From Beroe ovata (taxonomy: Eukaryota; Ctenophora; Nuda; Beroida; Beroidae): a DNA stretch of 19,916 bases. The notes below the pieces were generated by a model that was given only the letters and a program-made list of their open reading frames with translations, made no database searches and was not told the origin of the DNA. The stretch covers positions 343,112 through 363,027 of the forward strand of contig CAMPET010000011.1 in assembly GCA_946803715.1 (NCBI GenBank). Reading direction: 5' to 3'. Each line of letters begins with the position of its first letter. Positions within the stretch are counted from its first letter, which is position 1. Shown here piece by piece: positions 9,216 to 18,453 of this stretch. Made by a program: the position numbers and the translations under genes.

Positions 9216-10756
9216 ATGTCTAATCCAAGGACTAGGACTCAGGTGGCACAGGCACAGGCACCTTCTCGACCTGACAGTGAAAATGATTCTGAGTCAGACG
9301 GTGATCATCCTCATGCACCTGACCCAATTCAGGCTGGGACAGCACAACAGTTCCTACCACCAATGCCGCCAATGCATGCTCCTCAGCCAATGCAATCATT
9401 AGTTTCAAGGCCAGTTCAGTACATTAAGCATTTGCCGACCTTCGTAAACGGTTCTGACTTGCTCATCTTCCTACAACGATTTAACTCATATTGCCAAGCA
9501 TTACGAATCTCACAAGAAATGAAGGGTTCACTACTCGTTGCACATCTAGATGACACCTCGTTGAGAGGTATTTCAAGACATCTCCGTGATAATCCATCAT
9601 ATGATGAGATAATCCAACTTCTAAAAAAGTCGCAAGGATATGATGCTAACAACACTGAAAAACACATCACNTTAAGCACTTGCCGACCTTCGTTAACGGT
9701 TCTGACCTGCTCATTTCCTACAACGATTCAACTCATACTGCCAAGCATTACGAATCTCACAAGACATGAAGGGTTCATTACTCGTTGCACATCTAGATGA
9801 CACCTCATTGAGAGGTATTTCAAGACATCTCCGTGATAATCCATCATATGATGAGATAATCCATCTTCTGAAAAAGTCGCAAGGATATGATGCTAACAAT
9901 ACTGAAAAACATATCACGGACATGGCAGCTAGGAAACGTCTCGAATCGGAAAAAGTCATGGACTATTTCATTGACTTGTCACGAATGAGTGAGCTAGCTT
10001 ATCCAAAGCAGAAACAAGCTGAAATCAGAGACGCTAAATTGCGTCAAGAGTTCATCAAANAACATCAATCATCCTATGATAGCGGCAAGGCTTCGAGAGC
10101 ATCCTGACATGTCTATAGAAGAGCTGTTGGACTTGGCAATCCTACTCGAAAGTTGCTATGAAGCTTCTAAGGTCACTCCCACGCAGGTCCACTTCATGGA
10201 TCAAGAGGAAGCTACGAATATCGATACCACAGCCACAAAGTTGAACAACCTCACTAGCATGGTTGAGAAATTAGTCATTAATCAGGTGGATAGAGACAAG
10301 ACACCTGATTCTTCATATACATATCAAGGAAATATGGTACCTATGGGACTAATTGCAAACAGACCTCAACAGTACAGAAGCCAATCAGAGCCTCGATACT
10401 ATCCCACACAGTATGGTCAGAAAAACATGAGCAATTTTAGATCAAGACAATCCTATCAACGCAACTGGAGAAGCAACACGCCCAACTATAGACCACGACC
10501 TGACACCTATAACAGGCAAACACGTAGCATGTCACCAGGCTTTTCACGTGATAGTAACAGCCAACGTCCTGCACCATGGTCACAAAGAAATATGAACTCG
10601 ACTCGCTATAACACGAATAAGGGACCGCGGTATCAGGGTCATAATAACTATCCACCCAGGAGAAACAATCAACAGCAACCCAATGATAACGGAGCATATC
10701 ACGTGAACACTATGGAAAATTTTCGGAACATCCCTCGGAATCGGCCACCAAGATAA
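9216..10756 (+). CDS. gag: gag: Metaviridae capsid/nucleocapsid polyprotein
   Basis: This is Gag, which assembles the retroelement particle and packages RNA. I start it at the ATG at 9216 because the 15 codons upstream read as pyrimidine tract. Order: an acidic, Pro/Gln-rich N-terminal region (residues 1-65), then a capsid domain opening with a LPTFVNGSDLLIFLQRF block and continuing through helices to about residue 270, then an Arg/Asn/Gln/Tyr-rich tail that replaces a CCHC zinc knuckle. The reading frame is broken in this assembly by a false duplication around the N at 9671 (first copy 9424-9670, second 9672-9917, the second with a 1-bp deletion) and by an extra N at 10060. Allowing for both, the frame is continuous and about 430 residues long, a usual size for the family. 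Pol follows by -1 frameshifting. Confidence 0.88.
9424..9917 (+). repeat. 247/246-bp tandem duplication split by an N, likely assembly artefact
   Basis: The 247 bp before the N (9424-9670) and the 246 bp after it (9672-9917) are nearly the same, with roughly a dozen substitutions and one 1-bp deletion. The copy boundary falls exactly on the N. This is what unmerged overlapping contig ends from two haplotypes or two element copies look like. Confidence 0.9.
10717..10723 (+). promoter_or_regulatory. -1 ribosomal frameshift heptamer between gag and pol
   Basis: A AAT TTT, in the gag frame, fits the X XXY YYZ slippery rule. It sits 31 nt before the gag stop, inside the 67-nt region where the pol frame (open from 10690) overlaps gag. 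The pol frame is -1 relative to gag, as the site requires. No strong downstream stem was evident by eye. Confidence 0.7.
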
Positions 10757-13700
10757 AGCTATCAGCTAAAACTCTGCCTTACATCACCGTGAAAATTGGT
10801 CATTGTGAACTGCCTACTCTACTCGACACGGGATGTAATGCAACAGCCATCATGAACTTCTCCACATTCAAAAATTTGAAAGCTGAGAATAACATGACAC
10901 TTATTGATTCATCACAATGTCTTCAAGGCCCAAACAAACAGCTGTTAGTCACTCATGGGCATACACATATCAAAATTGTTATAGCAGAACTTACACTTTC
11001 CATCAAAGCCATTATTGCCGAGATATCACAGCACCTCATACTAGGAGCGCACTTCCTGGCTGATGCACGTGCTAACATATCATTTGCAGACAACACTGTC
11101 ACATTTTATGATGATCTCACGGTCCCCATCTCGCATTTGTCACTTCCAGAAGTCAAATATAGTCCACAATGTAAGGTCTTGGCCGCTGTACAACGTATTG
11201 CTATACCTCCTCATTCCCTGGCATGGATACCAGTTTCATTTTCTCCCAAACCTAAAACTGATCTACTTTCTATCATGCAAGTCAATAGACCTGAAGAACA
11301 CCAACTCATAACCACCGACATGAAGAAAATGCGGTACATCAATGATAGTGACGATTTAATCTGGCTGAATCAGCATCAACTCATAGGGTGGTATGATCTG
11401 AACACGGATATAGTGGCACAACATTCGTTCCAAATCAACCAAATAATAACAGAGCATCAAGAGGTCGACTCGGAGCCTACCATGGATCTGATTTTATCCG
11501 AACCTGACAGCCGGAAAAGATGGGAACTGCTACAATCGATCTTGCAGTCATCGCCTATGCAGATATCGCCACAACAAATCACTACATTTTTCCAAAAATT
11601 GAGGCCTATACAATTTGTCATGGCCTTAGATAATGAGCCCTTGGGACTTTATAAAGGTGTTGGTGAGGTCATAAAAACGGACTGTCAGCCGATTAGACAT
11701 AGACCGAGACCTTTAACTCAAGACAAACTAACCATATTGGACGGTATAATTGCCGACTTTAAGAAACGAGGAATACTAGTAGACAGTGATAGTCCATGGT
11801 CCTCTTGCATACATCTGGTCCTCAAAGCGGACAAGAAGTCATATCGTTTGTAAGTAATAGGGCGGAGCTAGAAGATCTATTCGTCTGTAACATAAGTTCC
11901 AATAATTGAAATACGTAGTAATATAAGCTAGCAAAAAGATAGATAAGTATATCACCTCACTATTATATGGTCTATACCTATTAAGATATGTTATTTTTGT
12001 CCTAAAAAAAAACACACTTACATTTCAGGGTTGTTGATTATCGGAAAATCAACAAAGAGACTATTTTTGACGCCTATCCACTACCCCACATCACCAACTT
12101 GCTCAACTCGATACCGAATAGTACATTTTACAGTGTGTTGGATATAAAGATGGGTTATCATCAGTTACAGCTTATTGATTCAGATTCAGAAAAGTCATCC
12201 ATTATCACTCCTACTGGATTATATAAGTTCACTGTAATACCTATGGGTCTAACAAATGCATCCCAAAAATTTATGAGGGTAATGAACAAAATCTTAACAG
12301 TTCCTCATCATGTGGCCATGTGCTATCTTGACGATGTCATCATATATGGAAATACCTTCGACCAGCATCTTGACAACCTCATCCAAATCTTTACACTCTT
12401 ATACAAAGCAAATATTAAAATACATGCCATGAAAACAAAATTGTTTCAAACTGAAGTCATCTTCTTGGGACATAAGATATCCAAGGCGGGTATTTATCCA
12501 ACCGACGATAAGATCAAGGCCATCAAGGACTATCCAGCGCCGAAGTCGCCAAAAGAATGTCGGCAAGCATTGGGCTTATTCAATTATCTTCGGAAATTTT
12601 GTCCCAATTATGGCATAATTGCTAAACCCATTTGTGATCTCACTAGTAAAACCAACAAGGATTTCTTGTGGTCAACTGAGGCAGACCTAGCGTTTAACGA
12701 GTTAAAGAAACTGTTAACCTCCCCGACTGTATTAGCCATACCAGAGCCGGATGAACACCTTGTCCTGACCACAGATGCATGTACTAAGGGCATTGGTGCC
12801 GTTCTTCAAGTGAAACGAAATGGAGACTTAATTCCAGTTGCATTTGCATCGCAGGCTTTGAAGACAAATCAGAAATCATACTCTGCTACTAAACTAGAAG
12901 CATATGCAATAGTTCACTTTGTTCAACATTTCAAGCACCTGCTAATGGGGAAACGGATCACACTAATGTGTGACCACAAGCCATTAATTTGGTTGCACAA
13001 CTTCAAGGATCCGCCAGCTATTGTGGCAAGATGGCTCGAAATCCTTGGGCAATTCAATTATGAGATCGTATACAAGCCTGGTAAATTGAATACCTGCGCA
13101 GATGCCTTATCTCGCACCTTTGATAATGTCAATAACATAACAAACATATCAGAAGATATAGTGGTTTCTCACGACCAAATCAAGGGTCATCAACTTAAAG
13201 ATCCGCATATCAAAGCTCTTATTGACATAATGACTAATGGACGGGAACCAACAACAGGTGAGATGTGCATGGAACCAGGAACAATTCGCTGGTACCACAC
13301 TAAAAAGGATAAACTCAAAATCCGTGAAGGTTGTCTCTTCTTCGTGAGCAAAGATGGAAAAGAAAGAATAGTAGTTCCGAAGCACATAATCCCCACTATC
13401 CTTAAGCTTTCGCATGATTCCATGATCGGAGGACACAGATCTTCTAAGAAGATATATGATCTACTCAAATGTAAATATCACTGGATCAATATGCGTGATA
13501 GAATCGATCATTATGTTCGCTGCTGTCTAACTTGTGGTCAAACTAAGAAAGACCCACAACATTTGAAAGCTCCATTGGCACCCACTTTCATCCATCAAAA
13601 ATGGCAGAGACTCCAGATTGACATAGTCGGTCCATTTCATCAAACACAACGCAGGAACAAATACTTACTAACTGCAATCTGTGCATATACCAAATTTGCT

Positions 13701-14723
13701 CGAGCATGGCCACTATTTAGTACGACCAGTGAAGTTATTGCTAGAACATTGGTTGATCAACATTTCTCCATTTTTGGACTACCTCACACGATACATTCTG
13801 ACAATGGAGCAAACTTCTGCTCTGAGCTAATGACCGATATGTATCAGTTGTTGGGTATACGACACACTAGAAGCCATACCTATTGTGCATTTAACAATTC
13901 AGCAGTTGAAAGGTGGCATCACACTCTCGAACAGACCATAACTGCCCAAGCAAGCAATAAACCCAAATCATGGGATTTGTATGTTCCACTCAGCGTCCTC
14001 AGCTATAATTGCCAACCTCATTCATCCACAGGCTACAGTCCTTTCCGAATGATGTTCGGAGAGGAAGCTCGCCTCCCACTAGACCTTATGTTTGGTCCTA
14101 CTCCATCCGATTCTCCTCCCTGTCCGCACGAATATGTCAATTGGTTAGAATCTTCACTGGTTGACATATACAATAATGCCAATCACAAGACATCAGGGAC
14201 TATCAGATATATGAAACAACACTATGACAAGAAAGCCTATGGAAAGCCGCATCAAGTAGGAGACCTGGTCTGGATACTCAAAGGAATCTACGAAGGGAAA
14301 AAGGTCCCCAAGCTACGCAAACCATTCAAAGGACCATATCAGATTACCAAAAAATTCTCTGATATCAGCTATGAAGTTGAGAACCTGACGCCACCATTTG
14401 AGGTTTGTTTGGTGCATTTTAACAGAACCAAAAAGTGCCACCTCTCTACTTGGGCACTTAAGAAGTATATCAAATCCGCAACAGCAGAATATGCGGCTCC
14501 AGAGGATCCAGGGAAAAATAAGACTGAACAATGTGATCCAGAAGCAGATTTGCCGATCATATCCATCACTGAAAATCTGCCAGAGCCACCACCATTAACC
14601 ATGGCACCACCTCCTACTCCTTCTATTGTAAATCAAGGACAAGACCAGGATTCCATCGATTCAACTCACGAAAACGACAATGTGCGCACAACTCGTAGTG
14701 GTCAGATATACGGATATATGTGA
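10720..14723 (+). CDS. pol: pol: protease, reverse transcriptase, RNase H, integrase (two exons)
   Basis: Replication polyprotein of a Ty3/Gypsy element. Exon 1 is 10720-11849 and exon 2 is 12029-14723, together about 1275 residues. Domains in order: retropepsin with LLDTG (DTG at 10825-10833) and a later ILGAHFL; RT, whose first motifs are in exon 1 and whose catalytic YLDD is at 12324-12335, with LDIKMGYHQ before it; RNase H with its acidic residues at 12774, 12897, 12972 and 13101; integrase with an H-H-C-C zinc region and catalytic D (13620), D (13800) and E (13908), i.e. D-D-35-E; a GPY/F-like module (KGPYQI); and a Pro-rich tail. No chromodomain is seen. All catalytic residues are present. 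Pol is expected to be made as Gag-Pol by the frameshift upstream. The odd feature is the intron in RT. Confidence 0.93.
11850..12028 (+). other. 179-bp spliceosomal intron inside the RT domain
   Basis: The intron begins with the consensus donor GTAAGT and ends with ACATTTCAG. Its length is not a multiple of three and it contains stops in the pol frame. Removing it puts both flanking RT segments in one frame (phase 2 intron) and makes the conserved basic/aromatic RT motif continuous exactly at the junction, with no residue missing or added. It is AT-rich like the intergenic DNA, with an A9 run about 18 nt before the acceptor. Confidence 0.9.
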
Positions 14724-15286
14724 GACTAAACAATAACACTATGCAATACTATCCTAGTAAATATCAATATAATCTTGCTGTACTATGTAAACTTAACGTT
14801 CATTTTAACGACAATCTTACATCATAATTAACAAGATACGGATAGATAATAAATAAATAGGGAAAAAGTCTGAATAATCATTATCATAAAAAAAAATATA
14901 AAAATAAATAAAAATAAATAAAATGCGGGAGTTTTACCTTTTATGAATGTTGATTGATTCTGATTATGGTCTCTGCGACATTAATGAATATCACTAACAA
15001 CTATGGCGATTCGATAAATATTTAAGTATTTAATCATGAAAGGCCTATATTATACTTCCTACAATTAGTATGGTATCGCAATTATCGGTTAATTAATTCA
15101 ATTCTGTGTGACACTAACCATCTGAATTGATTGCAATCTTATAGTTATACAATCATGCCTATCATTTTCGTTGATAATTTTTCACTTCTCCAATGTGACA
15201 AATTTATAATTTCTCGAGTGATATGACTATGTGTTATTTAACGTGATTATGCATGACTCCTCTTAACCATTTTGCCCCCACTCAGA
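14724..15286 (+). other. pol-env spacer with poly(A) signals and an env splice acceptor
   Basis: AT-rich, with no gene. It has an AATAAA at 14848-14853, and an A-rich run of AAATAAATA words at about 14887-14924. It ends with a pyrimidine-rich CCCCCACTCAG whose AG (15284-15285) is one base before the env ATG. A spacer of over 500 bp between pol and env is long for a compact retroelement. Confidence 0.6.
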
Positions 15287-17569
15287 ATGATAGAATACCT
15301 TTTCTTATTTGATGTCTTACTTTATCTCTGCACTCCCGTGGTTACTTTGGACGAACCTAACTGGGTAGATGCAAGATCACTCTTTGACAAACAGCAGAAT
15401 CTTCGACAAGATAGGTATGGGAACAGGTCAGAGGATATCAATAGGTTGCTGGAGAAGTATGGTAATCATATGAACGAAGGGTATGCTGTCCGCTGGGTAA
15501 CCAAAGAATCTGAGGAACCTACTACACATCCACACTTGGAAATTCCCCAAGCAGTAAAAAAAGACAATGCTGACTACAAAATTATTGAACAAAGAGGCAT
15601 GGTACTAGAACGGCGCGGAACTCTTATTTCCTATAGCTCCATAGATTTGATGTCAGTGGTCATAAAGGTGCCGCCCTTATCACAAGCCAAAATTACTTCC
15701 AACTGCTCGCGGTATTTGCACAACATTGATGAACAATACAAAGCATCTATGGAGAAGTACAAGAAGCTCATCATACAACTACTGGAACCTAACATAAAGA
15801 TCTCCAAACACAAGTTGTGCAAACTAATTCGTCCAAATGGGCCGTGTTACAGGAAAGTAAAGCAATATAATATTGCATATCAGGCTTATAGGTGGAATTC
15901 CAGACGCAAAAGGTTTGTTGCAGAAGCTATGGCCGGAGCGGCATTAGCAATGTCCACTGCTGCTTTAGGGCTTGGAATAGCTAACAGAGTTGATCTCGAC
16001 AAACTTGAGAACTATGTTGATTCCATAGCTGATGACGTAAACACGATAGCAGACCAATTGCAGGATACCAACAAACGACAAAGACAAATTCTCAACACTC
16101 AAAACCACATACTGGGATACATCGCAGACATACCCCAAGATATAGATGACATCCATCAAATTCTGGAATGCACAAGGCTTGAAATGCACTATCAACAGTG
16201 GTATAATGAAATCATTCAAAAATTGAATGACATTCTGGTTTATCCGCTCCAAGGAAAACTCAGTGGACCTCTTCGACCCTCGATTCTGTCACCCGAACAG
16301 ATTGCATATGCCATTGTTCACGAGCAATCTCCCATTCGTGACTTAGTAACTCACCTCCCCATGATATTTTACTCCAGTGCCAAAGTAACGCTAGTGGACT
16401 TTGACATGGATAATCTGATCTTCAAGTTCATTATAGCATATCCATTGATTCTCAACACCAAGACTGTTTTACCTATTTACCAAGTCTACCAAACAGGGTT
16501 CCAGTCTCTCATCGAGCAAAATGCAACACTGAATCCACAATGCCTCCTATTCGAGATGCCTGAATTGGCCACCTTTGCCAATGGCAGATGGCGATCATTG
16601 TTTTTACCAGGAAAAATATGTCCCATAATAGGCGAATTCTCGGTGTGTCCAGAAACCATATTTCAGCTACAGGATTTAGAGACCTGTATAGATTTACCTT
16701 TAGGCAACGAGAAGAAGGATCTAGAACCTCACGTCGCAACATGCAAGCTTCAACAGTGTCAGAGCAGCACATCTTTTATTAATCTAAAAGGAGGCATTCT
16801 GATCCGATCAACAAATCCACAGATTGAAATTTTCTACAAAAACAACGAGGATCAGGGTATCAAACTGGGACATGTGTCTAGTAGGACATCGTCACTCATC
16901 ACTACAGAGGCAGGGACAATCTGGGTCCAGTGGTCCGATAACAAAATGGCAGTTCAAGTTCAGGACCGAATGATACACAATCCTTCAGATGGGCAATTCA
17001 CAGCCCGAATTGAATCTTTGCAGGCAAAGAATTTCTCGCATATTTTCCAACTCTCACATATCCTGGACTCATCATACGAATCTAAAGCTATCATTTCGGA
17101 AATAAAACATCATCAAGGAATAATTGCTAATCTCACCGCTGATATCGACGATTCTAATTCCATTTTGGACACAATTGGAAGTCTCATCCAATTTTACAAA
17201 AGACCTATGCACTATTTAGAACTACCGCTCATCATTGTAGGATCCATTATAGGGATACTACTTCTCATAGGCGGTATATACAAACTAATTCGAATTTGCA
17301 AGAGAAACAACGTCACCTGGAACAACGGTAAATCAATGGTGCACATTCAACCGTTTGGCCAACAATATATTCCGCCTCCCACATATCTCGCACTTACAAC
17401 GTTGGAAGAAGAGGAACCGGAAACACTAGCCATCCCTTCGGCACCGCCAGCGCAATGTTGTCAAGAAGTGCAAACTGACCAACCGAAAAAGAAGCGCCGC
17501 AAGACAGCCACGACAATCTATCCTCAACTGCAACATCTAAATACCACCGTTGGGGAACACACGTCTTAG
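15287..17569 (+). CDS. env: env: class I-like membrane fusion glycoprotein
   Basis: 760 residues from the first ATG. An upstream in-frame TTG at 15272 lies across the splice acceptor and is not the start. A hydrophobic N-terminal signal peptide spans about residues 2-20. A furin-type RRKR site is at 206-209, followed at once by an Ala/Gly-rich hydrophobic segment (about 210-232) like a fusion peptide, then a heptad-rich coiled-coil region (about 235-275). A Cys-containing ectodomain with several N-x-S/T sites follows, then one membrane anchor (about 645-668). The cytoplasmic tail of about 90 residues has PPTY (17375-17386), PSAP (17435-17446), a Cys-Cys pair and a basic KKKRRK cluster. By architecture it resembles errantivirus/baculovirus F-type proteins, but exact relatedness cannot be judged by eye. 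It would mediate cell entry if particles form. The ORF is unbroken and probably expressed from spliced RNA. Confidence 0.88.
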   Translation: MIEYLFLFDVLLYLCTPVVTLDEPNWVDARSLFDKQQNLRQDRYGNRSEDINRLLEKYGNHMNEGYAVRWVTKESEEPTTHPHLEIPQAVKKDNADYKIIEQRGMVLERRGTLISYSSIDLMSVVIKVPPLSQAKITSNCSRYLHNIDEQYKASMEKYKKLIIQLLEPNIKISKHKLCKLIRPNGPCYRKVKQYNIAYQAYRWNSRRKRFVAEAMAGAALAMSTAALGLGIANRVDLDKLENYVDSIADDVNTIADQLQDTNKRQRQILNTQNHILGYIADIPQDIDDIHQILECTRLEMHYQQWYNEIIQKLNDILVYPLQGKLSGPLRPSILSPEQIAYAIVHEQSPIRDLVTHLPMIFYSSAKVTLVDFDMDNLIFKFIIAYPLILNTKTVLPIYQVYQTGFQSLIEQNATLNPQCLLFEMPELATFANGRWRSLFLPGKICPIIGEFSVCPETIFQLQDLETCIDLPLGNEKKDLEPHVATCKLQQCQSSTSFINLKGGILIRSTNPQIEIFYKNNEDQGIKLGHVSSRTSSLITTEAGTIWVQWSDNKMAVQVQDRMIHNPSDGQFTARIESLQAKNFSHIFQLSHILDSSYESKAIISEIKHHQGIIANLTADIDDSNSILDTIGSLIQFYKRPMHYLELPLIIVGSIIGILLLIGGIYKLIRICKRNNVTWNNGKSMVHIQPFGQQYIPPPTYLALTTLEEEEPETLAIPSAPPAQCCQEVQTDQPKKKRRKTATTIYPQLQHLNTTVGEHTS

Positions 17570-17925
17570 GTTAATTCATAGATTCACTTACAAAATTATC
17601 ATGGACTCAATCAATTCATTCTTTCATAAACCACTCTGTTCATCCACTGGAAACATATACCACGTAATCACAAGATGAAACTCAACACTATAGCAACATC
17701 ATAACTATAGTAACATTACCTGGTCCATATCTTTGATAGTTGTGAAACTTGACACATAGTTCTCACCTTTTATCACTACCTTCACCATATAATTGTAATC
17801 ATTTCTTCATTATTCACAGTAATCTCGCTCGCGACTTGCCCTCGCATATCATTATACTTTCATGTTGACAATTTAAAATTCATACCATTCATATCAAATT
17901 AATTACTTCCTCACTCAGATACAAT
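17570..17925 (+). other. env-ORF4 spacer with splice acceptor
   Basis: AT-rich spacer without a gene. It ends in TTCCTCACTCAG (AG 17917-17918), sharing the CACTCAG of the env acceptor, 7 nt before the ORF4 ATG. No AATAAA is seen between env and this ORF, which fits a shared transcript. Confidence 0.5.
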
Positions 17926-18453
17926 ATGACTTCTAACGCTCCACAACTTCTATCCGCCCCAGAGTTACTTCAGTACCTCTCCCAACTAGAGAGACATGAA
18001 GAGCTTCCACCATCCCTCAAACCTCTTCCTACTGCCCCTCTGGTGCCAACAACAACAATGCACAGTCACAAATGCAACCTGGAACGATTATTCTCCATGG
18101 GAATATCCAGAATTAACTCCTTCATAATAATCAATGCGGACAACGAAAATAACACGTTGTCATCATTTCTTAACGGGGTAAACTATTTTCTGGAATTCCA
18201 GGCTAGAGAGACTATCAGGAATGCTATTCCCTCCGCCAAATGGCGGAGGAACGTCAACAAATGGCGGAGGAACGTCAACAACTTCATCGTTGTCAGGGTT
18301 AGCGTCTCCCGTCGTGCCTCACGGGTGGTGAGAGAGACATTAATGATAACTGTACCAAGAAAAGTTGCTTCAAGGAAACTATTCATGAAGCTNATAAAAG
18401 GACTCAGTCACCTCATCAATATTGAATCGTCATTGAGGGGTGATTACCTCTGA
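17926..18453 (+). CDS. ORF4: possible accessory protein downstream of env, doubtful
   Basis: An open frame of 175 codons with no recognised domain. The first 45 residues look protein-like: a Leu-rich helix (SAPELLQYLSQLERHEEL) followed by a Pro-rich segment. After about residue 45 composition becomes odd, and the other two frames also give protein-like stretches, including one that reads as a repeated MAEERQQ heptapeptide at 18240-18281. This suggests a frameshift, an unseen intron or a misassembly; an N lies at 18393 inside the frame. A plausible acceptor 7 nt before the ATG matches the one of env. If real, it would be an accessory gene in the position used by complex retroviruses, but the evidence is positional only. 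It could also be a short first exon of a longer gene. Confidence 0.35.
   Translation: MTSNAPQLLSAPELLQYLSQLERHEELPPSLKPLPTAPLVPTTTMHSHKCNLERLFSMGISRINSFIIINADNENNTLSSFLNGVNYFLEFQARETIRNAIPSAKWRRNVNKWRRNVNNFIVVRVSVSRRASRVVRETLMITVPRKVASRKLFMKXIKGLSHLINIESSLRGDYL
18230..18281. repeat. Perfect 9-bp inverted repeat and adjoining 21-bp direct repeat
   Basis: CCTCCGCCA (18230-18238) and TGGCGGAGG (18241-18249) are separated by only AA, a near-perfect palindrome. The right arm is part of a 21-bp unit repeated exactly at 18240-18260 and 18261-18281, so the arm occurs twice. Period 21 keeps any reading frame. Confidence 0.85.

Noticed and set aside
12608-14602. Minus- and alternate-frame open frames over pol
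   Set aside because: They overlap conserved RNase H and integrase coding and have no domains of their own.
18435-18442. GAGGGGTG as polypurine tract and start of a 3' LTR
   Set aside because: The following sequence has no match upstream of gag that I can see.
6055-18453. Polinton/adintovirus interpretation because of a C48-like protease near an integrase
   Set aside because: No protein-primed DNA polymerase, packaging ATPase or double-jelly-roll capsid is visible. The integrase is fused in a Gypsy pol.
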